Shown piece by piece: positions 10,401 to 22,100 of a stretch of 64,000 nucleotides of DNA; the first letter of the stretch is position 1; each line of letters starts with the position of its first letter. The translations under genes and the position numbers were made by a program. The stretch spans positions 558,001 to 622,000 of the forward strand of contig BQMF02000053.1 in NCBI GenBank assembly GCA_027922465.2, read 5' to 3'. This DNA comes from Turritopsis dohrnii (lineage: Eukaryota; Cnidaria; Hydrozoa; Anthoathecata; Oceaniidae). Below the pieces are notes generated by a model. That model saw only the letters and a list, made by a program, of their open reading frames with translations, had not been told where the DNA came from and searched no databases.

Positions 10401-13400
10401 TTAAGGTACTGTTATCAATGAGGGCCTGCAAAGGAGCATTTAAAGCCCCATTAGGGCTACGGAAGATGTAATGATAGGTACCGATCAACTAGACAATCAT
10501 CATAGACATCATTCCTAGTCTCTTGCTGAGTGCTAAGCAGAGAGTGAGAATTGTTTTTACAGAGAGTGAGAACTGTTTTTACAGAGTGCTTCCTGCTACG
10601 ATCATTAACCGTAGAGAAATCATGTACATGGTTCTAGGAGGGGTAAAGCACGGGCAGTTTTAGGGGTTAAGCTTGTGTCTGGAACATTAAGCATAATGCA
10701 TAAGAACTTTGAATTCAGTATTCAGATGGAGAACACAGGCTCGCTCATGTGATGATCAGTCGAGTTTCTTGAAAACCTTAGTAGCTACTTTGTAAAATTG
10801 AAGTTCAATGAGCTGTGTTTGTCAAACATTAAGAAAATTTCAGGATGTAAGTAATTCTCACTCAAGCTACCGATATATTCGAATCAAATGTATTAAAAAA
10901 TAAACAAAAACAAGACTATAGCAACGGTGCTTCTAAACAGAGCTAAAAATCAAAAATATGAATGAAGCCAGATTGAAAATTTGAAACTGGTGTTCTTAAT
11001 GCTAAAAGCAATAGGCAGCGATTATTTTTCGAAATGTTGCTCAAAACTTTGTCAAGAGAGGGCTTATCACTCAATTTGCCCCACTACCTTTCATAATGTA
11101 TTTAAGGACTGTACCTAGCTATTTAAAATATGTCAGAAGGAGAAAAAAATATTAACAGCGTCTGCTCAAAATTTATTTCGGATTAAAACTTTAGTGCTTT
11201 ATTTTTTTGTCCAATTAAACATTTACTCTGTCACTAAACATATCCTGTGATATCTTTTTTAAGCGTGACTTAGAGGGTTCTGGTTTATAACACCCTGAAC
11301 ATGCAAAAAAAGATCTATATAAACATGGGCGTGTAAAAGAAACGGTCTTGCAACTTCTGCAAGGCTATTCGAACAGAGCTCGCCTTGGTTTATTGAAATT
11401 TATGACCAAGGCAGTTGTGCTGCTATTGGGTTTTATGGTCGCAGTAACTAACCAGAAATAAACTTTAAGGTTCTACGTTTATTTTGTTGCAAATTTTGAA
11501 ACTCTGATTCCTCATCTCTGATTCCTCATGACTTTTTACAGTTTCAACCATGAAACTACCCCGAATATAAAAAAAATTGAACAATTTTTTTATAAAATCA
11601 AAATTTCGGTATTGTGTTATTCCATAGTATTTTTATGATTGATAAATCTATCATTACATAGAAAATGTACCCTCTGCATTCAACTAAATAATTTTAGATC
11701 TAGCCTGCCCATTCCATATTCTTTCTGTTCTATAGATTGATTGAACATTACACGATAGAAAATGTGTATTTCAGAGATGCAATAATGCCTGGTAACCAGT
11801 AAAATATCAAAATAAACATAAGCAGTTAAGATCATTTGTATAAATTTATGCGAAACAAGTCGAATCTCACCAACTGACATTTGCTGAATATATGTGTTTC
11901 AATTTTGCTATCGAATGCTACAATACTTTATTCTTGTTGGCTTCACTTCACTGCCAAAAGCAGACAGGTGATGTTCATGTTATTGTAGATATTTTATACA
12001 GGAGACATCTGTTGCAAAAAAGTTGAAGTTAGAAAATTAAGCTTCATCAAAACATATTCCAAAATTCCATAAGCTTGTTATGTTAACACAATGTTTTGTT
12101 GTGATCACTCTATTGTTTACATTTCTTTAGTTTGTAAATTTAACTGTAAAAAAGGAGAAAACGCTACAAAAAATGTAAATATTTCTATTGTAAAGCCCAT
12201 TTGAGGATTAACAATGTTTACAACATATTCGATTTGTTTGTTGCAATTTTATTGCGAAAAACCCCACACTGTCAGACAAAATTATCTGTTAAAAAGCTTT
12301 TACTTAAAAGCCCTCAAGTAATAGAACAACATTATTCGTCCTACTGAAGGTTCACAAACATGGTAGATGATGAAAATCAAAAGCGAAAATTGACAAATAA
12401 ACGACTTTTTATCAAACGTATAGAAACAATGTACGAGGAATTAACATGCGAGGGATATATTCCATATCTACACCAATTAGATAAAATTCAATACTTTAAG
12501 GCGTTGCATTATCGCGCTAAATTAGAAGATATTGAAAAACAAAGGTTAAAGGATGAAGAGTATCGCAAGAGAAGAAGGGTGAGATTTTCGTCCAGACTGC
12601 TTCAAGTTTATCAATGAAGCTTTTACCTTCAATATTAATATAGAAACTGATCTTTCAAAGAAACCAGTAAGATAGTATATGAATGAAAACTGTGTGATAG
12701 ATTTCGATTTTATTGGATCATGCTTTACACTTTTAGGTTGGCACCGAATCCCAGTTCATTCCACAATACAAATTAGAGAACACCAAATTGCCTAAATTGA
12801 TGCTGCTTCACTTTGGGCGTGCACGATTACTTTGGGATTGGTTAATCTTATTATTAGTGGCGTATATAGCAATTACAGTACCATTCAACGCTGCTTTTAA
12901 AGTAGCAAATCTGTATATTTTGCTGGTTGATCTCTCTTTCGAATTGATCTTTATATGTGATATTGTAATAAATTTTCGTACCACGTATATCGAATCAAAG
13001 TCCGGTCGTCTGATCACAAATCCACGAGATATTGCGAGAAATTATATCAAAGGCTGGTTTTTGGTCGATTGTTTAGCCGCCATTCCATTTGAATTGTTGC
13101 TTTTTGTCGACCAGAATTGGGTAAGAATTTTTGACACATTTAACTTTTACTTAAAATTGTTTGTCCAACTAATATCGTTTCTCACTGGACACGAAATAAT
13201 CTAGAAATTTATATTTCAAACCCGTTAACCAAAAAAAAACCAACAGCAGATACAGTTTGCGTAATAATGTCAGCCTTAAGAATATTTTTATTTCCTGTAA
13301 TTCGCACACGAAGAAATCTAAGTAAACGGGTGGTCGATAATATTTCTTTTTCTCCCTGCCAGGTGCAAAGTTTCCTTTCGCTTTATTTGATTAGATGCCA

Positions 13401-16400
13401 TCCGGGAGAAAAGTGTTTTTCGATGATTTGTTTTTCTACTTAATTCTTCTCTTCATCCTATATAGTCGCCTTCAAGTCATTTTCGCCGCTAAGATCGCGG
13501 ATTCTGAGACTGCATCACTCATAATTAGCGACATTCGGAAAAATCACTATTTTTCTATACATTTGCGGGGATTTATTTATTACAACTTGATAGGGTTGTT
13601 CATGAATGTTTCTCTACAAAGTCGATAGAAATTTCATATTAACACTTGAAATAAGCGTGCAAAATAATGACGTTTCTTTTTATAGAATGTGTTTCAAAAA
13701 GTTGGCAGCAAAATATATTACCGCAATTTTTAAAGTAAATGTCCAATATATTCGTATAAATTTTATATCAATGGAATCTTTATCTTTTTGTCTTTCCCAT
13801 GATGTATTTTTTGTAGGAAATAAAATAGAAAAAGAAGAGAAAATCAAATGAATAATTTCGGAAAAAACTCATCAATTTCTAAACGATAAATTAACTAATT
13901 AATGAGTTTATTCAAACTTATTTTTCGATTTTTTCTTCTTCTTCTTTTCCATTTCCTACGAAAAATACATCACGAGAAAGACAAAAAGATAAGGATTCCA
14001 TTGATATAAAATTTAGCTATAAGAATATAAAGGATATTTACTTTAAAAACTGCGGTAACATTTTTTGCTGTCAATTTTTTGAAACACACTCACTGCACAA
14101 GAAAAACTTTTAGTAGAGGTAACTTTTGAGTTGTACAGTTTTAAAAAAGCCTCATAAGTAATTAAATTTTTTTGTGTAACAGGCTCGTTGATTTTACGAA
14201 TCTGCCTAATTTCAGGGTTCAGTGCATGTTTTTGGTTTAAACATTTTTGCTATGTCTTGCCATTGCAAAAGATAACTCAGCGACAATCCTCTGAAGGATT
14301 ACTAGAGAACTCTCGGTACCAGAGGTTCAAATATTTATTAGATCAAAGATACCATGATCAAACTTGAAATAAACGATTTTTCTGATATTTCATCGTAAAT
14401 AGAATCCAGTGTTTTATTTTTACAATTATACATGAAAATGAAGAAGCGTGACGTGTAACGCGAGAGAAATCATCCGATCATTCGTTCCGCGTCATTTCAT
14501 GAATAAGAGAAAAATATTTTACTGAACTGATTCAACGGAAACGTAATTATTTTGGGGGTCGGTCTGTGGTTTTTGCCAGTGGGAGTTAAATCTCTGTTTC
14601 TTTCGAAATGGTTTAACAGATTGTGACAAGAATGGGTATAGTGAAAAACCGCACTGACGGAAACGAAACCCGCTATTTTACTCCATGGAAACCACGGAAA
14701 ATAACAATTTGGAGAGTGTACAATGTCCATTAAAGCAACAATCTCCGGCAAATACCGTATTCTCTCTTATGAGTGACCCCTTCAAGTTGAAAATATTTAT
14801 ATATAAGCCCCTCTCTAATAAACGCCTGTGTCCTTATTGCAAAGAATAATATTTACACGAAAATTAGCGCCCGCGCGCTAATTAGAATTTTGGACAAGAA
14901 AAACGAAATTGACGTAATAGAAACGAAATATTGTCTTTTATAAGTACCGTATTCTCTCTAATTAGTGCCCCTCTCTAATCAGTGCCCCCTTCTATTCAAA
15001 AGTATTTTTATAAGCGCCCCTCCCCAATAAGTGCGCGGGTGCCTATTGGAGTGACTTAACATTCACTCAGAAATAAATAAGCGCCCGGACGGAAATTAGA
15101 ACTTTGAACAAAAAGTGAAAATTCTGTAATAAAAACGGAAGATTATGCTTCTGTAATGTCTAAATGTAAGTTATGAGTACAAAATCTTATTTCGTTGCCA
15201 TGGAAAATACAGTTGTTTTTATTTATGATGAAAAGCGATGCTTCGTTCACAGCTAGCATGACCATTTCATGACCCCCTAATTTCCAAAAAAAATTATAAG
15301 CCCTCGGGCGTTTATTAGAGAGAATATGGTATTTACATGATGTTTACAAGAATAAAAAATGTTAAAAACTGTAAATTTCTTACTTTCTGAAGTTTTAATG
15401 TTTATGTGAATTGCTTTTTCTTTCTCCAACTTATTAAGGGCGTCAACAGTGTAATTTTTCAATTGCACAAAGAATAACATAACATGATCGCCTTGACAGC
15501 TGTCATAATGATTTTCAGGGTACCCCTCTCCAGTTAACGGCCCTCTCTAGTAAGCACTTCAAAGAAATCCTAAATAGTTTTACAACCGCCTGAATGCTTA
15601 CTAAAGGGAACACGGTATCTCAAAAGTTGATGTGAAGACGATGAAAGTAGAAAATTAGAGTTTTTAGTTGTTCAAAGCAATCGTAGATCAAACTGCATTT
15701 CAAGGCGCCAAACCAAAATCCCTTCAAAAAAGTCAAAGGGTTTATTCGAGAACTTAAAATTGTCACAGAAGGGTATTATTCTAGGGGGCATCCGTAAAGA
15801 ACTTGCGCATGTCTTTTGAGAGTTTTTGATCCTCTTTCAAAGCAAAAAAACCCCGTCCCTTCACAGACTCCTCCTCCCCATTCCTTTCCTTGACAATTAT
15901 TTTGCCATATCTCACGTACAATGAAACCTCCTCATAGTGGACATCCTGTATAGCAGACACCTCTCCACAGCGGACACTTTTCTCGGGAACGGATGAAATC
16001 CTTGGCAAACTCTTGTAAGAAAACCTCTATGTAGCGGACACTTTATAGCGGACATAATTTTTAGGACACGATTGATTTTTCCCCTATAAAAGACCTCCCT
16101 ATAGCGGACAGGTCAAATTTTTTTATCTGAATAAAAGATTTTGGGTTTAATAAAAAGACGTTTTTATTAAATTGTTACACAAATTTATTCTCTATTTTAT
16201 CTATTTTAATTTTTATCCATTTGATGGCATTTTCAGGACCATGATGATAATTTGTTGTCTTAATTCTCCCTTCCCACAAACAAGCTCGTTATTATATTAT
16301 GATGTGCACTATACAACTTTCTAAAACCCCAAAGCAGATTTTTGAAGAAAAATTTGTATTATTGATGAAAAATAAGCAAATTTAGGACGAACCTCCATGT

Positions 16401-19124
16401 AGCGGACACCACTCTATGGGAATGTTCGCAGTCCCGATGGTGTCCGCTATATAGAGGTTTCACTGAATAGACGCCTAGCTTCAAAAACTTAGGGCTATTC
16501 GTTTTTATTTGAAAATGGATAAAATTCTCAATGGTTAAGTCATTAGATTTGAAATTTTCAATGAAAGATCTTTGAATGAAAATCCACCCACACGATTGAC
16601 TGACTCAAGCCTAAAAAATTCACAATGGCGCACTGCTATAAACATTGATTCAATTTTTAAGTGAATACGAAGCTGATAAGAAGGTGGTTTTTTTTACAGT
16701 GACCCCCTCCCATATCCCTTCGGTGCATACGTGCTTTGTGGATGCCCCATCCCTAACCTTCATTAGAGAAGGGTTTCTTTCAGACCTAGCTTTGTAATGT
16801 CAAATTTTCAAGGGCATTTTTTAAAAAATTCTCAAAAAAGGCATCTTGGGTCAATTTTGACTAAACATTGAAAATTCTAACATATTTTATCAAATTTTAA
16901 GGACGATTTTTTGACTTAAGGACACCCGTGGTGGAGTAAAGTATTTAAAATACCCGTGGTTTCTCCTCCTCCTCCTCCTACTACTACTCCAAGTTATGAA
17001 CGTTTTCGTGTAGCGTTTACATGACATCGTTGCCGAATTCGCAAATTTGGTCAAATTAGGACTTCCAGTTGACCAATTTTCATGAAAATTTGCACAGAGC
17101 ACAATTGAAAGGTGCTGATTTCAAATTTGACAATGATATTGCCAGGTTTGACTAAAATTGGGCAATTTAGGCCAAATTTGGACCAAATTTCGAAAGTTCT
17201 TCAATTTTCATGAAATTTTGCACGGATCACAATTGAAAGGTGCTGATTTCAAATTTGACAATGAATTTGTCAGGTTTGACTAAAATTGGGCAATTTAGGC
17301 CAAATTTGGACCAAATTTCGAAAGTTCTTCAATTTTCATGAAATTTTGCACGGATCACAATTGAAAGGTGCTGATTTCGAATTTGACAATGATATTGCCA
17401 GGTTTTACTAAAATTGGGCAATTTAGGTCAAATTTGGACCAAATTTAGAAAGTTCTTCAAATTTCAAATAATTTTGCGCCGATCACATTTGAAAGGTGTT
17501 GATTGCGAATTTGTCAGTCATTTTGTCAGATTTGACCAGAAATGGGTCATTCGGGCCAAATTTGGACTTAGAAAGTTCTGCAATATTCATAAAAAATTTG
17601 TACAACGCACAATTAGAAGTTGTTGAGTTTGAATTTGCCAGTCATTTTATTAGATTTGAACATAATTTGGCAATTCGGCAACGTTGTATTTTGAGACTAA
17701 ATATGCATCGTTGTGTTACGTCCTGAAGTCTTCAAGCCAAGCGGCTTCTTGTTTACATTTACATTTTCATAATTTATAAAAATGTTTTAAGCGCATTGCA
17801 CTATAAGTAACATAATAGATTTTTTGCATTAAATGACACCACATGCTAAAGATCATCGGCGTTTCTTTGATTTCTGATTTTTTTGCGTTATAACCAAAAT
17901 TTTGGCGTTAAAAATTTGTGGGCGCTTTCCATTTTGGGCGTTACTTGTTTGCGTTAAGGTGTCCATCTAGGCGTAGTTTGTTTGGGTGCTGCTAATTTGC
18001 GTTAATGCTTTTACGCTTTGGTGGACTCTACGCTTAAATGTTGTTCAAACTGGTAAATAATTCTAAAAGTATTTCCAAATTATATCGAATCTAATGTGAT
18101 TTAACTCTTTGAGGGACAAATTTTCACTTTGATGACGCAAAGCAGAATACCATTTGATAGCCACTGTTTTTTTTTAGTATCCTTTCATCGCACTTTTGAA
18201 GACGGGGCGTTTATTGCGTTTGTTTCGTGTTGGACGCAGAATTAATCGCTACATCGAATACACTGCTACATTGTTGATTTTAATGATGTTTTCCTTTGCA
18301 CTTTTGGCTCACTGGTTTGCATGTATTTGGTATGTGATTGGTTACGAAGAATTGAAAAGCGGGAAATCAACAGGCTGGTTGTATCTTCTTGGTACGTTAA
18401 TTGTGAGAACAAAATTCGTTTTTGCTAGGATTAATCACAAGTGTTACGTAGTCCTTTCTGGATATTTCTGTTCCCGTTCTTAATAGACAATTATTGATGT
18501 CAGGCAAACAGTAACCTTTCTCGAGGTTCTACTTTGCGTTTAGGCAATCAGGTTGGAAAGCCTTTCAGAAATCAAACCAAATCAATGTATATAGACTCTG
18601 GGGAACAGTACATTAGCGCGTTGTATTTTGTATTTACGAGTTTAACCACTGTTGGTTTCGGCAATATTTCGCCGAATACTGTTGCCGAAAAAACCTTCTC
18701 TGTTCTCGTTCTTCTTCTCGGAGGTAAGTGTTCGATTTTTTCCATTTGGTCTTTGCCATGGAGATTCTACAACCAATTCTATCTTTGCTATTACATATAA
18801 CAGAGATCTTGGGGATGTCAAGACAAGGGAAAAAAGGTTCAGCAGGGAACGATATTCAAATTACGTCGTTTGTGTATGGGGTATTCAGTGAAGTAATTTC
18901 TTCTTTTCTCTCGTTCAAGCTATTGTACAGTCCGCCATTTTTGGTAACATGACAGCTGTCATTCAAAAAATGTATGCCGCAAGAGCACGGTTCCATGCGA
19001 AAGCATCACAAATAAAGCAGTTTGTACGACATCATCAAATAGACGGTGATTTGCGACGTCGCATCGAAGACTGGTTTATTTCTCATTGGTCAATAAGTAA
19101 AGGTGTCAACACAGAAGAGGTGGG

Positions 19125-19163
<39 letters not shown>

Positions 19164-22100
19164 CAGCTGCTTTTGTTGCTAAAAATGTTGCTAAAGTTAT
19201 ATCTAGAAATAGACGATAGATAGCTTGTCAGAGTACTCAATACACTGGACAGTGGGCAAACGTGTTGAAAAATCACTGCGAAGGAGTGCACTTCTGTAAA
19301 AATATACAGACTATTTCAATGAAAATGCTCTTCATCGCAGTGACTTTTGATGATTTTGTCCACTGAAACTGACATTATAACCTATTGTTGATATGCATTT
19401 GTTTTAGATGCTAGAAAGCTTTCCAACTGAATTACAAGCCGACATCTCTCTACATCTATATCGTAGCTTTTTAACATTACCATGTTTCATGCATGCCAGT
19501 CGTGGATGCTTACGATCAATATCTTTGAAGGTTAAAAAAGCTTATTTCAGTCCTGGAGAACTGGTCATCAAAGAAAAAGATGCTATCAATGCTTTGTTCT
19601 TTGTGCAGAGAGGAACCGTTGAAATCGTGCAGCAGGATTTCATTGTAGCTATTCTAGGTAAAGTTCAAGTACTTGAATCGTTATGGACAGGAAAACACAT
19701 TAAATTTATAACTTTAAGGACCAAGAAAGTTCTCAGACCTAACGAGTATTCATCTTTAAAATGTCAATGAGTTTTAGAAATCCAATAATAGTTAGAGTTA
19801 TGCTTGAACCATACTGCATGTGGTTTTACAGCGGGAACAAATCAAGCCGAAGAACATTTAGAAACTACATGACGTCATCCAAGCGCATTAAAAACGGGAA
19901 AAACAATAATATCGGTCAGTCCACAGGAGGATGAATCATGAAATCCGTTTATCAAACAAAATTCACACCATCAAATTTTCCAGTGAAAACTGACGTTTGT
20001 AAGAACGAGACAAGAGTACATTCGATCATCCAAACAAATTCTGTATAGTTTTCAACAAGAACTCCGTCTTTTGCCAGTATCTTTTGAAAATTGAAAATTA
20101 TATTTTATACGGTATATTTTTTCATAATAAATTATTTCTTTATTTAAATATGCTTATTTTAATAGGACGAATAGCCATTGTGAAATATGGAAGTGCCTGA
20201 AAGACAATTAATAAATAATAATAAAAATAAAAATAAATAAATAACTTTTGATGTTATGATAAGCTGACGTCATGTTCATGTAGTGCGTGTTTTAGGTGAA
20301 AGAAACAACATAGAATAACTACCTGTAACAACCTTGACTTTCTTCTCTATTCGTCATATGAATGTGGTTTAGTTCATAAAGTAAAAAAAAAGGAAGAGAA
20401 CGAAGTTGCACCTTTGTCATTCAATAAATTTCATTTCAATGATATTTTCAGGAACGGGCGATTTGTTTGGAGAAGATATATCAAAACCGAAAGGAGTTAA
20501 TCGCTCGAATGGTGACGTGAGAGCTCTGATGTATTGCGATGTATTGTATCTGACAAGAGAAAACATCAAGGCTGTTGCTCGCTATTACCCAGATTTTTGT
20601 GAGCCTTTTTCACGAAATATTGGCATTTCATTTGACCTGAGTAAAAGCAAGAAAGTAAGTATCTTAAAGATCATTTGTTTAGAAAAAATTAGAAGTAATA
20701 CTTTTAAACCACGTTCCACTTGTACAATAGAATGTGTGCAATTGATAATATTTTATTACTACATATTGTACGATATTGTAGTAAAATTTAGAACAGGTTA
20801 TGTGTCAATAAATTTTGAATGAAGAAATACTATTATTACTAACACGTCTTAAAACGGGACCAAACATAGATGAAACTGTTTTGACTGTGAAAAATGACTG
20901 TGAAATACTAAATCAAAACTTTCAAATAACTCTTTCTGAGCATTTATTATGAACATTTAAGAACATTCTAATTTGGTCCAAAATTGACCTAAGTTGCCGA
21001 ATTTGTGCCAATGTCAAATTCGAAATCAAAACCATCTCAATTGTTCTTTGTGCAAAACGTTGTGAAGATTGGATAACTTTGGGAATTTGGTCGGAATCTG
21101 ACTTCCCTCGCAACATTTCCCCCCAGCTTGGACATTGGACATTGGACAATGTAGGTAGCCCTAATCCCAACCCTAATCCTAACCCTAACCCAACATTGGA
21201 TGGAATTTTCCAGAGGAATAATTATCCTGACACTTTTCCAAATAAAGCGACGTATATAAATCGTGCAAACAGTGCAATGCAGTATGTGAAAACAGCATTT
21301 TCTCCTGAAAAAACCTTTAATCAGTAACTCTATATTATGTAGTTTGTCAACGATGTTTTTTGTAGAAGTCGCCAGCAACAGTAAATACGTTAGGATCAAT
21401 CCTTGAAGAAAATGAAGAATATTCAAGTGTGACGTCATCGGTGACGTCAAACACGTCAAGTGACGCTAGTGACGATGACCAACCGAGCGACAGACGTATT
21501 CCGAGTTATAAAAGGAAGACAAGCCGAAGTCGTGCAATGGCCACTAATAAAATACCTTTATGGCAACAGAAGTTGAGAAATCAGGAGTTGAAGCTTACCT
21601 CCCCACCAAATAGTTTAAAACATTGTCTAATGAAACTGGATGAATCAACTGACGAAGAATTGCCAATTATTCAGGATAAAATGTTGGAGACTACATTTTC
21701 TGAGCTCTCCAATAGCCACCTTATGAATGATTTTTTGACAGACACAACGGGAGATGACATCGATCAACTTCAACAATCACACGGTAATCAACCGATGGTA
21801 CGATTCCAACGCCAATGTACGTTAGAAAGAAGTCAATCCGGACGAAGAGGTCGTAAGCCGTCATTTCCCTTTTCAAGAAATTCAATAGAAGATTACACGC
21901 AAGTGGGGTGGATAGCAACTAGCAAAGATATGGAGGAGGAGGAGAAATATCTGGATGGTGTGGTAATTGAGAATGCTTCACTTGTCAAATCATCTCCATC
22001 AAATTCCCGAAGATCGTCTGTGAGGACACCCACTACTGAGCGTCACTCCATTGCCAGGACCACAACAGATGATGAACTCAATATTGAGAATTCACCAAAC

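Noticed and set aside
13395..13628. Hydrophobic 77-codon frame between Elk S3 and S4 exons
   Set aside because: The S1-S3 and S4 exons join directly in phase 0 and match the family without it; no splice-bounded exon of suitable phase was seen.
21163..21190. Telomere-like CCCTAA repeats (also about 51606-51640)
   Set aside because: Only about four imperfect copies each, internal to an intron and a spacer; not evidence for a chromosome end.
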